A stretch of DNA of 64,000 nucleotides. Source: Sandarakinorhabdus glacialis. GTDB lineage: Bacteria; Pseudomonadota; Alphaproteobacteria; Sphingomonadales; Sphingomonadaceae. Positions 33,823 through 43,811 of the stretch are shown here, in pieces. The DNA lies in contig NZ_BMJM01000001.1 of assembly GCF_014643455.1 (NCBI RefSeq), forward strand, positions 362,123 to 426,122, given 5' to 3'. Under the pieces are notes generated by a model. It saw only the letters and a program-made list of their open reading frames with translations, made no database searches and had not been told where the DNA came from. A program made the translations under genes and the position numbers. Each line of letters starts with the position of its first letter. Position 1 is the first letter of the stretch.

Positions 33823-34749
33823 ATGGCCGATATCACCGCCAGCATGGTGAAGGACCTGCGCGACCGTACCGGCGCAGGCATGATGGATTGCAAGAAGGCG
33901 CTGAACGAAAACAACGGCGACATGGAAGCGTCGATCGACTGGCTGCGCACCAAGGGTCTGGCCGCTGCCGCCAAGAAGGCCGGCCGTACTGCGGCAGAAG
34001 GCCTGATCGGCGTGACGGTTGCCGGCAAGCGTGGCGCCATGGTCGAAGTCAATTCGGAAACCGATTTTGTCGCCAAGAACGAGACCTTCCAGGGTTTTGT
34101 TCGCACGGTCACCGAGATCGCGGCCGAACTCGGCACCGATGTCGCGGCCTTGCTGGCGGCAGCGTATCCCGATAGCGACGGCAGCGTGCACGACAAGCTG
34201 ACCCACAACGTTGCGACCATCGGCGAGCACCAGTCGCTGCGCCGCGCCGCCATCGTCGAAGTCGACCAGGGCATCGTGACGTCGTATGTCCACAACGCCA
34301 CGGCTTCGGGCCTCGGCAAGATCGGCGTGCTCGTCGGTCTCGAATCGTCGGCGCCTGCCGATGTGCTTGAGCCCCTCGGCAAGCAGATCGCCATGCACAT
34401 TGCAGCAGCAAACCCGCTGGCCCTCGACGAAACGGGTCTCGACCCTTTGCTGGTCGAGCGCGAGCGTGCGATCGCACGTGAAAAGGCGTCGACCTCGGGT
34501 AAGCCCGCCGAGATCATCGAGAAGATGATCGAAGGCGGCGTGCGCAAGTACGCGCAGGAAAACACCCTGATGACGCAGGTTTTCGTCATCGACGGCAAGT
34601 CCAAGGTCGGCGACATCGTTGCTGCGGCCGCCAAGGCTGCCGGCGTCCCGATCACCGTCAAGACCTTCGTGCGTCTCCAACTCGGTGAAGGCATCGAGCG
34701 CGAGGAAAAGGATTTTGCGGCCGAAGTCGCAGCAGCAGCCGGGCTGTAA
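33823..34749 (+). CDS. tsf: Translation elongation factor Ts
   Basis: A 308-residue guanine-nucleotide exchange factor for EF-Tu. N-terminal domain [22 protein letters not shown], core motif [16 protein letters not shown] that inserts into EF-Tu, then the coiled-coil and C-terminal module ([22 protein letters not shown]). Length is normal. AGGAG precedes the ATG by 7 nt. A strong hairpin follows before pyrH. Confidence 0.98.
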   Translation: MADITASMVKDLRDRTGAGMMDCKKALNENNGDMEASIDWLRTKGLAAAAKKAGRTAAEGLIGVTVAGKRGAMVEVNSETDFVAKNETFQGFVRTVTEIAAELGTDVAALLAAAYPDSDGSVHDKLTHNVATIGEHQSLRRAAIVEVDQGIVTSYVHNATASGLGKIGVLVGLESSAPADVLEPLGKQIAMHIAAANPLALDETGLDPLLVERERAIAREKASTSGKPAEIIEKMIEGGVRKYAQENTLMTQVFVIDGKSKVGDIVAAAAKAAGVPITVKTFVRLQLGEGIEREEKDFAAEVAAAAGL

Positions 34750-34755
34750 TTTCGA

Positions 34756-34785
34756 TTGGACGCGGTCCATGAGGACCGCGTCCAA
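34756..34785 (+). other. Perfect hairpin between tsf and pyrH
   Basis: TTGGACGCGGTCC-ATGA-GGACCGCGTCCAA, 13 perfect pairs with a 4-nt loop, no T-tract. It is likely an mRNA stability or processing element that separates expression of tsf from pyrH. Confidence 0.6.
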
Positions 34786-34858
34786 GTCGCTTGGCTTGGC
34801 GGCGCGGTCTGACTAGGGTGCCGCGACAAAGCGGACCCAGGGGAGTAGTTTCAGCATC

Positions 34859-35581
34859 ATGCCACGGTCCGGTTTCAAGCGAATCCTGCTCAAACTGTCT
34901 GGCGAAGCGCTGATGGGGCAGGGGCAGTACGGCATCGATCCGGCCGAGACCGCGCGCATTGCCGGTGAAGTGAAGCTGGCGGTCGAGGCGGGTTACGAGA
35001 TCTGTCTCGTCGTCGGCGGCGGCAATATTTTCCGTGGGTTGGCGGCGGCGGCCAAGGGTTTCGACCGTGGCTCGGCCGATTACATGGGCATGCTGGCGAC
35101 TGTGATGAACGCGCTGGCGGTGCAAAACGCGCTTGAGAATGTCGGCATCGAGACGCGGGTGCAGTCGGCGATCCCGATGCCTTCGGTGTGCGAGCCCTAT
35201 ATTCGGCGTCGTGCCGAGCGGCATATCGAAAAAGGCCGCGTGGTGATCTTCGCTGCTGGGACAGGCAATCCGTTTTTCACGACGGACACCGGCGCGGCGT
35301 TGCGGGCGGCGGAAATGAACTGTGATGCGCTGTTCAAGGGGACTTCGGTCGACGGCGTCTATGATGCCGACCCGAAGAAAGTATCGACGGCAACTCGCTA
35401 CGAAACATTGAGTTTTTCACGCGTGCTGTCCGATGATCTGAAGGTCATGGACGCCAGCGCGGTTTCGATGTGCCGTGACAATAATATTCCGATCGTGGTC
35501 TTCAACATCCGCGAGGCGGGCACTTTGGCGGCGGTTTTGCGCGGCGAAGGCACCTCGACGATCGTTACAACGGAAGGATAG
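34859..35581 (+). CDS. pyrH: UMP kinase
   Basis: A 240-residue amino-acid-kinase-fold hexamer that phosphorylates UMP to UDP. Motifs: [14 protein letters not shown] (phosphate-binding), [49 protein letters not shown] and [17 protein letters not shown]. Family length 235-245 is matched. In the conserved order tsf-pyrH-frr; frr starts 5 nt after its stop. Confidence 0.98.
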   Translation: MPRSGFKRILLKLSGEALMGQGQYGIDPAETARIAGEVKLAVEAGYEICLVVGGGNIFRGLAAAAKGFDRGSADYMGMLATVMNALAVQNALENVGIETRVQSAIPMPSVCEPYIRRRAERHIEKGRVVIFAAGTGNPFFTTDTGAALRAAEMNCDALFKGTSVDGVYDADPKKVSTATRYETLSFSRVLSDDLKVMDASAVSMCRDNNIPIVVFNIREAGTLAAVLRGEGTSTIVTTEG

Positions 35582-35586
35582 CGCCT

Positions 35587-36156
35587 GTGGCTGAATTCGA
35601 AGCAGGACCGTGGAAGGCCGATCTCGAGCGGCGTTCGGCCGGTGCGACCGACGCGCTGAAGCATGACTTGGCGGGTCTGCGGACCGGGCGGGCGAATACC
35701 AGCCTGCTCGATCCGGTAACGGTTGAAGTCTATGGCTCGGCGATGCCGCTGTCACAGGTCGCGACGGTGACGGCGCCCGAGCCGCGGATGCTGAGCGTCC
35801 AGGTCTGGGACAAATCGAATGTGACGCCGGTCGAAAAGGCCATTCGGTCGGCCGGGCTCGGGCTGAACCCGATCACCGATGGCCAGACGCTGCGGCTGCC
35901 GATCCCCGACATGACCGAGGAGCGCCGCAAGGAGATGGCTAAGTTGGCCAGCACTTATGCCGAAAAGGCCAAGATCGCCGCGCGGAACGTGCGGCGCGAC
36001 GGTATGGAAACGCTGAAAGCTGCTGAAAAAAAAGGCAAGATCAGCCAGGACGAGCAGAAGAAGTTTGAAGCCGAATTGCAGAAGATCACTGACAAGGCGG
36101 TCGCCGACATCGATTCGGCGGCGAATGCCAAGGAAAAGGAAATCCTTGGAAAGTGA
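35587..36156 (+). CDS. frr: Ribosome recycling factor
   Basis: A 189-residue L-shaped factor that splits post-termination ribosomes with EF-G. Motifs: [65 protein letters not shown] and [19 protein letters not shown]-type helix sequence. The GTG at 35587 has AAGGA 8 nt upstream, at the end of pyrH. The stop overlaps the GTG start of uppS (GTGA), so the two are translationally coupled. Confidence 0.97.
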   Translation: MAEFEAGPWKADLERRSAGATDALKHDLAGLRTGRANTSLLDPVTVEVYGSAMPLSQVATVTAPEPRMLSVQVWDKSNVTPVEKAIRSAGLGLNPITDGQTLRLPIPDMTEERRKEMAKLASTYAEKAKIAARNVRRDGMETLKAAEKKGKISQDEQKKFEAELQKITDKAVADIDSAANAKEKEILGK

Positions 36157-36890
36157 CGCTGTCGGCGGTTTCTCCAGCGACGGGTGTTGACGGGTCCGGC
36201 CTGCGCCATCTTGCCATCATCATGGACGGCAATGGTCGCTGGGCGAAAGCCCGGCGATTGCCGCGGGTTGCGGGACATCGGGCCGGGGTCGAAGCCGTGC
36301 GGCGGGTGGTCGAGGCGGCGCCTGACCTGGGGATCGAGATCCTGACGCTGTATGCTTTTTCGAGCGAAAACTGGAAACGGCCGGCCGAAGAGGTCGCCGA
36401 CTTGATGGGGTTGCTCCACCATTATATCCGGTCCGAGATCAAGGACCTGCACAAGAACGGCGTGAAGCTTGATTTCATCGGCGATTGGAAGGCGTTGAAG
36501 CCCGACCTTGTGAGGTTGCTTGAAGATGCGCGGGTGCTTACGGGTGCGAATACGAAGCTGACGTTGATCATGGCGTTGAATTACGGCGGGCAGGACGAAT
36601 TGGTTCGTGCGGCGCGTGGTCTGGCGGTCGCGGCCGCGGCGGGGCGGCTCGATCCGGCAACGATCAGTATCGAGATATTGGCGCAAAGGCTTGATACGGC
36701 TGGACTTCCGCCGCCGGACCTCGTGCTGCGGACTTCGGGCGAGATGCGGCTGTCGAATTTTTTGCTGTGGCAGTCGGCCTATGCCGAGTTCGTGGCGACC
36801 GATACCTTGTGGCCCGACTTCGATCGCGCGGCGTTGGCCGAGGCGGTCGCCGAGTTCGCGACGCGTGAGCGGCGCTTTGGCGGGCGCTAA
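36153..36890 (+). CDS. uppS: Undecaprenyl diphosphate synthase (isoprenyl transferase)
   Basis: A 245-residue cis-prenyltransferase making the C55 lipid carrier for peptidoglycan and surface glycans. Motif [17 protein letters not shown] with catalytic Asp, [51 protein letters not shown] and [25 protein letters not shown] are intact. GTG start overlaps the frr stop. cdsA follows after 7 nt. Confidence 0.97.
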   Translation: MTLSAVSPATGVDGSGLRHLAIIMDGNGRWAKARRLPRVAGHRAGVEAVRRVVEAAPDLGIEILTLYAFSSENWKRPAEEVADLMGLLHHYIRSEIKDLHKNGVKLDFIGDWKALKPDLVRLLEDARVLTGANTKLTLIMALNYGGQDELVRAARGLAVAAAAGRLDPATISIEILAQRLDTAGLPPPDLVLRTSGEMRLSNFLLWQSAYAEFVATDTLWPDFDRAALAEAVAEFATRERRFGGR

Positions 36891-36897
36891 CCCATTG

Positions 36898-37692
36898 ATG
36901 TTGCGGGTTGCTACCGGCGCCGCGCTGGTGGCGGTGGCGCTGGCTGCGGTGTGGCTTGGCGGGCAGGCATTCTTGGCTTTAGTTGCGGCAGGCACGCTGG
37001 TGATGTTTGCCGAATGGGCAGTCATGCAGCGGATGACACGCGGCGTGCGATTGGCCGGGCTGATATTGCTTGCGGGGGCTATCGCGTTGATGTCGTTGGT
37101 TTCTACGGCCGAGGCGCTGATGGCGTTGGCGGCAGGGGCGGCGATTTTGGGGCTGTTTTCGGCGCGTAGCGGGACGGGGTTCAGCCGGTCGACGGGTGTT
37201 TCGACGGTCTTTGGCGTGCTGTATTGCGGCCTGCCTGCTATCGCGTTGATATGGCTTCGTGAATTGCCGTTGGGACTGCCGGCGACGGTGTTTGTCCTGG
37301 TCAGTGTCTGGGCGACCGATATCGCTGCGTTCTTTGCCGGGCGGGCAATTGGCGGGGCGAAGCTGGCGCCGTCGATTAGTCCGAACAAGACCTGGGCCGG
37401 GGCATTTGGGGGAATTGCGGGCGCGATGGCGGTGTGTGGCGGGCTGGCCATCGGCTATTTGTCGTCGATCGATGGGCACGGCGCGGTACTTTTCATCCCC
37501 GTCGCGGGTATGTTTGCGGTCTTGTCGATTCTGGGCGACCTTTTCGAGAGCTGGTTGAAGCGCCGCGCCGGGGTCAAGGATTCGGGTTCGCTGCTGCCGG
37601 GCCATGGCGGCGTCATGGATAGGCTCGACGGGTTGGTCCCGGTGGCGATTGCCGGAGCGGCATTTTTTGCGGTTTCGGGCTGGGCCGGCTGA
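36898..37692 (+). CDS. cdsA: Phosphatidate cytidylyltransferase
   Basis: A 264-residue integral membrane enzyme making CDP-diacylglycerol from CTP and phosphatidate. About eight hydrophobic helices precede the CDS signature SWLKRRAGVKDSGSLLPGHG then GVMDRLD near the C-terminus, with both catalytic Asp residues. SISPNKTWAGAFGG is also conserved. The start is taken at ATG 36898; TTG 36895 is adjacent. Its TGA overlaps the dxr ATG by 1 nt (TGATG). Confidence 0.95.
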   Translation: MLRVATGAALVAVALAAVWLGGQAFLALVAAGTLVMFAEWAVMQRMTRGVRLAGLILLAGAIALMSLVSTAEALMALAAGAAILGLFSARSGTGFSRSTGVSTVFGVLYCGLPAIALIWLRELPLGLPATVFVLVSVWATDIAAFFAGRAIGGAKLAPSISPNKTWAGAFGGIAGAMAVCGGLAIGYLSSIDGHGAVLFIPVAGMFAVLSILGDLFESWLKRRAGVKDSGSLLPGHGGVMDRLDGLVPVAIAGAAFFAVSGWAG

Positions 37693-38849
37693 TGCGGCGG
37701 ATCGCGATTCTGGGCGCCACCGGCTCGGTCGGGCAGCAGGCGCTCGACCTCGTGGCGCGCAACCCCGGGCGCTGGCAGGTCGAGGCGCTGACGGCGAACG
37801 GCAATGCCCAGGCGCTGGCCGATGCGGCGCGCGCTTGCGGGGCGAAGTTTGCCGCGGTCGGTGACCCGGCGGCCTATGGCGCGTTGAAGGAGGCGCTGGC
37901 GGGATCGGGGATCGAGGCGGCGGCCGGGCCCGAGGCGATCTGCGAGGCGGCGCGGCGGCCTTCGGATATCGTGCTGACGGCGATCGTCGGCGCGGCGGGA
38001 TTGAAGCCGACATTGGCCGCAGTCGAGCGCGGGGCGACGATCGCGATTGCCAACAAGGAGACGCTGGTGTGCGCTGGGCCGGTGGTCCAGGCGGCGGCGC
38101 GGGCTTCGGGGGCGGTGCTGTTGCCGGTCGACAGCGAGCATAATGCGATCTTCCAGTGTTTCGACCACGACCAGCCGGGCAGCGTCGAGCGGATTATCCT
38201 GACCTGCAGCGGCGGGCCGTTTCGGACCTGGACGCGGACTGAGATGGGGCAGGCCTCGGTCGCCGATGCGTGCAGGCATCCGGTGTGGTCGATGGGCGCC
38301 AAGATCTCGGTCGATTCGGCGACGCTGATGAACAAGGGGCTCGAACTGATCGAGGCGCATCATCTGTTCCCGGTCGGCATCGATCGGCTCGATGTCGTGG
38401 TGCACCCGCAGTCGGTGGTGCACTCGATGGTCGAATATGTCGACGGCTCGGTGCTGGCGCAATTGGGCACGCCCGACATGCGGATTCCGATCGCCTTTGC
38501 GATGGCGTGGCCCGAGCGGATCGCGACGCCGGCGACGCGGCTCGATCTGTGTGCGATCGGCAGGCTGGAATTCGAAGCGCCCGATTTCGAGCGATTTCCG
38601 TGCTTGAAACTGGCCTGGGATGCGATGCGCGCCGAGGGGTCGGCGCCGTGCATCCTGAATGCGGCAAACGAGGTCGCGGTGGCGGCGTTCATCGCCGGGA
38701 AAGTCGGCTTCCTCGATATCGACACAATCGTGGCCGAAACACTGGCGACGGTGGCTTCGGGGCCGGTCGGTTGCCTGGACGAAGTCCTCGAGATCGACCT
38801 GGCGGCGCGCGCCGCGGCTGGTGTTCAAGTGGAGTTGCGCACGCGATGA
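37692..38849 (+). CDS. dxr: 1-deoxy-D-xylulose-5-phosphate reductoisomerase
   Basis: A 385-residue enzyme of the MEP isoprenoid pathway (DXP to MEP, NADPH). N-terminal Rossmann GATGSVGQQALDLV, then IANKETLVCAGPVVQAA, LLPVDSEHNAIFQCF (metal and substrate ligands), TCSGGPFRTW, HPVWSMGAKISVDSATLMNKGLE and HPQSVVHSMVEYVDGSVLAQ. Its product route supplies the substrate chain for uppS in the same operon. The stop overlaps the rseP start by 4 nt (ATGA). Confidence 0.98.
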   Translation: MRRIAILGATGSVGQQALDLVARNPGRWQVEALTANGNAQALADAARACGAKFAAVGDPAAYGALKEALAGSGIEAAAGPEAICEAARRPSDIVLTAIVGAAGLKPTLAAVERGATIAIANKETLVCAGPVVQAAARASGAVLLPVDSEHNAIFQCFDHDQPGSVERIILTCSGGPFRTWTRTEMGQASVADACRHPVWSMGAKISVDSATLMNKGLELIEAHHLFPVGIDRLDVVVHPQSVVHSMVEYVDGSVLAQLGTPDMRIPIAFAMAWPERIATPATRLDLCAIGRLEFEAPDFERFPCLKLAWDAMRAEGSAPCILNAANEVAVAAFIAGKVGFLDIDTIVAETLATVASGPVGCLDEVLEIDLAARAAAGVQVELRTR

Positions 38850-39988
38850 CCGAATTGCTGCCCCAGCCCGGCCTCGGCTTTACGCTGCTCACGTACATAT
38901 TGATGGTGGCGGTGCTCGTCGTCGTCCACGAGGGCGGGCATTACCTCGCGGGGCGGATGTTCGGCATCAAGATCGATGCGTTTGCTGTCGGATTCGGCCG
39001 CGAGTTGTTCGGCTGGAACGACAAGCGCGGCACCCGCTGGAAGGTCAATCTCGTTCCGCTCGGGGGTTACGTAAAATTCACCGGTGACATGAACGAGGCC
39101 AGCCAGCCGTCGCCCGAAGTGCTGGCGCTGCCCGCGGCCGAGCGTGCCGACCTGTTTGTTTCGAAGCCGTTGTGGCAGCGCGCCATCGTCGTTGCAGCAG
39201 GGCCGGCGATCAATTTCGCCTTTGCCATTCTCATCCTGGCGGGTTTCTACATGGCGCTCGGCCATCCACTGACGCCACCGGTGGTATCCATGGTGCAGCC
39301 GGGCAGCGCCGCCGCCAAGGCCGGCATCGTCGCCGGCGATCGTATCGTGAGCATCGATGGCGAGGCGATCGGCCGCTTCGAGGATATCGTCAACACGGTG
39401 ATGATCAGCACCGGCGAGCCGATGCGCGTCGTGATCGCGCGGGGCGGCAGCGATAAGATCCTCACCATCGTGCCGGCCATGGTGAAGAGCAACGATGGCT
39501 TCGGCAACATCAGCCGGCATGGCCAACTGGGCATCGCGCGCGGCGACAAGGTCATCGAACGCGTCAACCCGTTCGAAGCGGTGGGTTATGGGATCAGCGA
39601 TACGATCTCGATCACCGGTAGCATCGCGTCGACATTGAAGCAGGTCGTCACCGGGCAACGCAGCCTCGATGAACTGGGCGGGCCGTTGAAGACCGGGCAA
39701 GTCACCGGGCAGCAGGCGTCGCTCGGCGTGTTGGCATTTATCGCTTTCATGGCGTTTTTCTCGATCAACCTTGGTTTCATCAACCTGTTGCCGATCCCGA
39801 TGCTGGACGGCGGCCATCTTGTGCTTTACGCGGTCGAAGCCATCAGACGGCAGCCGATCGGCGCTCGTGTGCAGGAACTGGCCTTCATGTCGGGATTTGC
39901 TGCGCTGATGACGCTGATGGCCGTGTTGACATGGAATGACCTGGGGTCGGTCGGGGTTTGGGACCGGCTTTCGGGATGGTTGAGTTGA
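38846..39988 (+). CDS. rseP: Site-2 protease RseP
   Basis: A 380-residue intramembrane zinc metalloprotease that cleaves anti-sigma factors in the envelope stress response. Helix 1 carries HEGGH (His28, Glu29, His32); a PDZ domain spans about residues 140-230 (QPGSAAAKAGIVAGDRIVSIDGEAIG); and the third metal ligand is in LLPIPMLDGGHLVLYAVEA. Unusually for the longer E. coli protein there appears to be one PDZ rather than two, as in other alphaproteobacteria. Directly upstream of bamA, whose assembly it monitors in relatives. Confidence 0.96.
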   Translation: MTELLPQPGLGFTLLTYILMVAVLVVVHEGGHYLAGRMFGIKIDAFAVGFGRELFGWNDKRGTRWKVNLVPLGGYVKFTGDMNEASQPSPEVLALPAAERADLFVSKPLWQRAIVVAAGPAINFAFAILILAGFYMALGHPLTPPVVSMVQPGSAAAKAGIVAGDRIVSIDGEAIGRFEDIVNTVMISTGEPMRVVIARGGSDKILTIVPAMVKSNDGFGNISRHGQLGIARGDKVIERVNPFEAVGYGISDTISITGSIASTLKQVVTGQRSLDELGGPLKTGQVTGQQASLGVLAFIAFMAFFSINLGFINLLPIPMLDGGHLVLYAVEAIRRQPIGARVQELAFMSGFAALMTLMAVLTWNDLGSVGVWDRLSGWLS

Positions 39989-40071
39989 CGGATATAATCG
40001 ATGTGGATGCGGCGGGTGGCAGCAAGGACGATCAAAGCGTGAAGCATTGCCAAGGGCAGCGGGGGCAGAAT

Positions 40072-42639
40072 ATGCGCCGCCGGGTCTCATTACTGCTCAT
40101 TACGACGATGTTGGGTTCGCCGGCGCTGATGGGAGCGTCTGCGAACGCCCAGCAACCACGGCGTCCCGACGTGCAGCCGGCGCAGCCGACCGCCGAGGCC
40201 GAAGCGGCTGCGGCGGCGTCGCGTGAAGCCACGGCCCTGCCCGAGACTGCCGCCAATGCCGGCGTGGTGCGCGCCGTCATCGTGCGCGGCACCGAGCGGC
40301 TCGAACCCGAGACGGTGCGGTCGTACCTCAATCTGAATATCGGCGATCGTTACGATCGCGATCGCACCGATACGGCGTTGAAGGCGCTGTTTGCCTCGGA
40401 ATTGTTCGCCGATGCGACGATCCGCGACGACAATGGCGCGCTGACCGTCGAGGTGAAGGAGAATCCGGTGATCAACCGGATCATCATCGAGGGCGCCAAG
40501 CGGGTCAAGGAAGACAAGATTCGCGAAGAAATCCGCCTGGCACCGCGCCAGATCTTCACCCGGTCGAAGGCGCGCGCCGATGTCGGGCGCATTCTCGAAC
40601 TGTATCGCCGGTCAGGACGTTTCGCTGCTGCTGTCGAGCCCAAGATCGTCCAGCTCGAGCAGAACCGCGTCGACGTGGTGTTCGAAATGACCGAAGGGCC
40701 CAAGTCCAAGGTCCGCCAGATCAACATCCTGGGCAACGACAAGTTCAGCGAGGGCGACATCCGCAAGGCGTTCGCGACCAAACAGTCCCGGCCGTGGCGG
40801 TTTTTCTCGTCGAACGATACCTATGACCCCGATCGGCTGGCGTACGACCAGCAGAAGTTGCGGCAGTTCTATCTGACCAACGGCTATGCGGATTTCCGCG
40901 TCGTGTCGCAGGTGGCCGAATTGACCCCCGATGGCCGCGATTTCATCGTGACCTATGTGCTCGACGAGGGTGAGCGGTACAAGTTCGGCAAGGTCGACCT
41001 GGAAAGCCAGATCCGCGACATCAAGTCGGACGAGTTCAAGGCACTGATCACCATCAAGCCGGGCGACTGGTATGATGCGCAGAAGATCGAAAATACCGTC
41101 GAGGGCCTGACCGAGACCGCCGGGCTGCTGGGCTATGCCTTTGCCGATGTGCGGCCGCAGTTCGATCGCGACAAGGACAAGCGCGAGATGAATGTGGTCT
41201 TCCAGATCGGCGAGGCGCCGCGCGTCTATGTCGAAAAGGTCCAGATCAGCGGCAACACGGTGACGGTCGATACGGTCATCCGCCGCGAGTTCCGGCTGGC
41301 GGAGGGCGATGCGTTCAACTCGATCAAGGTCAAGCGGACGCGCGACCGGCTGCAGGGCCTGGGGTATTTCCAGGACAAGCTCGAGATCGAGCAGAAGCCG
41401 GGTTCGGCGCCCGACAAGGTCATCCTCGATACCGTCGTGCAGGAGCGCCCGACCGGCGAATTGCAGGTTTCGGCGGGTTTCTCGAGCCTCGAGCGCTTCA
41501 TCCTGTCGCTGTCGATCCGCCAGCGCAACTTCCGCGGCCGTGGCCAGGAATTGCGCGCTTCGGCCAATCTTTCGAGCTATTCGCGGTCGATCGAGGCGGG
41601 CTTTACCGAGCCTTATTTGTTCGGACGCAACCTGGCGCTCGGGTTCGACGTGTTCCGGCGCGATTATCGCTCGTTCAACCAGCTCGGCAGCCAACGCAAC
41701 ACCACCTACACGCAGGTTTCGACGGGATTTCAGGTGCGCACCGGCTTTCCGATCACCGAGTTCTGGGCGGCGTCGTTGCGGTATGGGCTGTCGTTCGAGG
41801 AAATCAGTCTCGACGAGTCAGTGTTCTTCACCAACGGCCGGTGCGATCCGTTGCTGGCCGGCCGGTTCCTGTGCGAAGCGCTGGGCAAGCGGACGATCTC
41901 GTCGATCGGCTATTCGATCCTGTTCAACAATGTGAACAATCCGCGGCGGCCTTCGACCGGGCAGAAATTTTCGCTCAGCCAGGATCTTGCGGGTATTCCG
42001 ACGGGCGTGAAGTATCTGCGTACGCGCGCCAATTACGATTGGTATCACGCGCTGTTCGGCACCGGGTTCGTTCTCAATCTGGGCGGCGAGGCGGGCTATA
42101 TCGCCGGTTATGGCGGCAATGACGTGCTGCTGACCGATCGCTTCTTCCTCGGACAGCCGCAGATGCGCGGTTTCAACATCCGCGGTGTCGGGCCGCGGGT
42201 GCTGCGCCAGATGTTCGATGCCTCGGGAACGCCGATCACCGATCGCCAACAGGTCCAGGACGATGCGATCGGCGGCAAGGCCTATTACCTGGCGCGTGCC
42301 GAAATCCAGATTCCGCTGGGTTCCAGCGGTGAGGAGCTGGGGCTGCGGCCGTCGATCTTTGCCGATATGGGCGCGCTGTGGAACGTCAAGGCACCGCAGC
42401 TGACCTGCCTTAATGGTCCGACGACGGCGCGGCCGGATTGCCTGCCGTTCAACGGTTCGTCGTCGGGTTTCCAGGAAGTGTTCCTAGGCGATTCGCCGAG
42501 TCCGCGCCTGTCGGTCGGCGTCGGTGTCTCGTGGAATTCACCGTTCGGACCGTTCCGCTTCGATCTCGCCAAAGCCGTCCTTAAGCAGGAAGGCGACGAT
42601 ACCCAGCTATTCCAATTCAACGTAGGGACTCAATTCTGA
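40072..42639 (+). CDS. bamA: Outer membrane protein assembly factor BamA
   Basis: An 855-residue Omp85 protein. Signal peptide ends around SANAQQ (near residue 25), followed by a Pro/Ala/Glu-rich linker. Five POTRA domains span about residues 65-400 (VIVRGTERLEPETVRSYLNL begins POTRA1; INRIIIEGAKRVKEDKIRE begins POTRA2). A 16-strand barrel follows, with the VRGF-type lid motif as MRGFNIRGVGPR near residue 700 and the terminal FNVGTQF. The start at 40072 gives the signal peptide; GTG 40039 and earlier codons extend it without homology. The TGA overlaps the skp ATG. Confidence 0.96.
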   Translation: MRRRVSLLLITTMLGSPALMGASANAQQPRRPDVQPAQPTAEAEAAAAASREATALPETAANAGVVRAVIVRGTERLEPETVRSYLNLNIGDRYDRDRTDTALKALFASELFADATIRDDNGALTVEVKENPVINRIIIEGAKRVKEDKIREEIRLAPRQIFTRSKARADVGRILELYRRSGRFAAAVEPKIVQLEQNRVDVVFEMTEGPKSKVRQINILGNDKFSEGDIRKAFATKQSRPWRFFSSNDTYDPDRLAYDQQKLRQFYLTNGYADFRVVSQVAELTPDGRDFIVTYVLDEGERYKFGKVDLESQIRDIKSDEFKALITIKPGDWYDAQKIENTVEGLTETAGLLGYAFADVRPQFDRDKDKREMNVVFQIGEAPRVYVEKVQISGNTVTVDTVIRREFRLAEGDAFNSIKVKRTRDRLQGLGYFQDKLEIEQKPGSAPDKVILDTVVQERPTGELQVSAGFSSLERFILSLSIRQRNFRGRGQELRASANLSSYSRSIEAGFTEPYLFGRNLALGFDVFRRDYRSFNQLGSQRNTTYTQVSTGFQVRTGFPITEFWAASLRYGLSFEEISLDESVFFTNGRCDPLLAGRFLCEALGKRTISSIGYSILFNNVNNPRRPSTGQKFSLSQDLAGIPTGVKYLRTRANYDWYHALFGTGFVLNLGGEAGYIAGYGGNDVLLTDRFFLGQPQMRGFNIRGVGPRVLRQMFDASGTPITDRQQVQDDAIGGKAYYLARAEIQIPLGSSGEELGLRPSIFADMGALWNVKAPQLTCLNGPTTARPDCLPFNGSSSGFQEVFLGDSPSPRLSVGVGVSWNSPFGPFRFDLAKAVLKQEGDDTQLFQFNVGTQF

Positions 42640-43211
42640 TGAAGACCATGCTTACTGCCGTGGCGCTTGCCACCGCCGCCATTGCCGCTCCGGTTGCCGC
42701 CCAGACGCTGCCGCCAGCGGTCATCATCATCGTCGACATGGACAAGGTGTTCCAGTCGACCGCCGCTGGTCGCCAGGCGCAGACCGAGCTGAAGACGCGT
42801 CTCGACAGCATCCAGGCGCGCGTCACCTCGCTGCGCACGTCGTTCGGCACCGAGGAGCAGACCCTGGTGTCGACGCGCCCGGCACAGGCGGCGACGCCTG
42901 CGGCGATCACCGCGTGGGAGACGAAGGCCAAGGATTTCCAGACCCGCAAGACCCAAGCAGAAGCCGAACTGGCCAAGCGCGAGCAGGATTTCCAGGCGAG
43001 CCGCCAGTTCGTGCTCAAGCAGATCAATGACGGCGCGCAGCCGATCATCACGACGATCATGAAGGAGCGCGGTGCTTCGATCGCGCTCGCCGAAGGTGCG
43101 ACGCTGCAGCATTCGGCAAGCGTCGATGTGACCAACGATGTCGTTGCGCGCCTCGACAAGTCGCTGCCGCGCGTTTCGACGGCGGCTCCGGCGACCCCCG
43201 CCGCGCGATGA
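42639..43211 (+). CDS. skp: OmpH/Skp family periplasmic chaperone
   Basis: A 190-residue exported chaperone. Signal peptide to about AAPVAAQ, then [20 protein letters not shown] and a central coiled coil (residues ~50-130, [23 protein letters not shown]) that forms the jellyfish arms around unfolded outer-membrane proteins. An Ala/Pro-rich tail follows. Located between bamA and fabZ as in most proteobacteria. Its stop overlaps the fabZ start (ATGA). Confidence 0.93.
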   Translation: MKTMLTAVALATAAIAAPVAAQTLPPAVIIIVDMDKVFQSTAAGRQAQTELKTRLDSIQARVTSLRTSFGTEEQTLVSTRPAQAATPAAITAWETKAKDFQTRKTQAEAELAKREQDFQASRQFVLKQINDGAQPIITTIMKERGASIALAEGATLQHSASVDVTNDVVARLDKSLPRVSTAAPATPAAR

Positions 43212-43708
43212 GCGACACTTCGGCAGCAGCGTCTTCCGCGGATATTCTTGCGGACGCGTCTTCCGCGGATATCAACGCGGTAATGGCGCTGCTGCCGCAT
43301 CGCTTTCCGATGCTTCTTGTCGATCGCGTCGAGGACATTGTCCCCGGCGTGTCGGCGCGCGGCATCAAGGCGGTGACGATCAACGAGCCGTTTTTTGCCG
43401 GGCATTTTCCGGGACGGCCGATCATGCCGGGCGTGCTGATCGTCGAGGCGCTGGCGCAGACTGCCGGGGTGCTGGCGCTGCGAACGCTCGGGGATGCGGG
43501 GAAGGGCAAGCTGGTTTACTTCATGGCGATCGAGGCGGCGAAGTTCCGTGCGCCGGTGGAGCCGGGGTGCTTGCTCGATCTGAAGGTGGCTTTTACCCAG
43601 AACCGGGGGCGGGTGAGCAAGTTCAGCGGGCGGGCCGAGATTGCCGGCAAGCTGGTGGCCGAGTGCAGCTTTACGGCGATGATTGCGGATCCGCCTGAGG
43701 TGGGTTGA
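43208..43708 (+). CDS. fabZ: 3-hydroxyacyl-ACP dehydratase FabZ
   Basis: A 166-residue hotdog-fold dehydratase of fatty-acid elongation. Core motifs [33 protein letters not shown] with catalytic His66 and Glu80, and [18 protein letters not shown] are intact. The first ~22 residues are an extension containing a 9-codon duplication (SSADILADA / SSADINAVM) caused by the 17-bp direct repeat at 43229-43245 and 43256-43272. lpxD and lpxA, which normally flank fabZ, are absent here. Confidence 0.95.
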   Translation: MSDTSAAASSADILADASSADINAVMALLPHRFPMLLVDRVEDIVPGVSARGIKAVTINEPFFAGHFPGRPIMPGVLIVEALAQTAGVLALRTLGDAGKGKLVYFMAIEAAKFRAPVEPGCLLDLKVAFTQNRGRVSKFSGRAEIAGKLVAECSFTAMIADPPEVG

Positions 43709-43717
43709 GGTTCAGGG

Positions 43718-43792
43718 TTGCCGCTTGGCCCCAGATCCCATTTTTATTTGAGCGCCGAAGAAACTGGATCCCGGGTCAAGCCCGGGATGACA
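43718..43792 (+). repeat. Dispersed intergenic repeat, family 1
   Basis: Module A (TTGGCCCCAGATCCCATTTT, then TATTTG) is followed by GCGCCGAAGAAA and module B (CTGGATCCCGGGTCAAGCCC, then GGGATGACA). This copy gives the clearest consensus for the family; it lies between convergent fabZ and the EamA transporter. Confidence 0.7.
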
Positions 43793-43811
43793 GCGTCGGT
43801 ACGCGCGGGCC

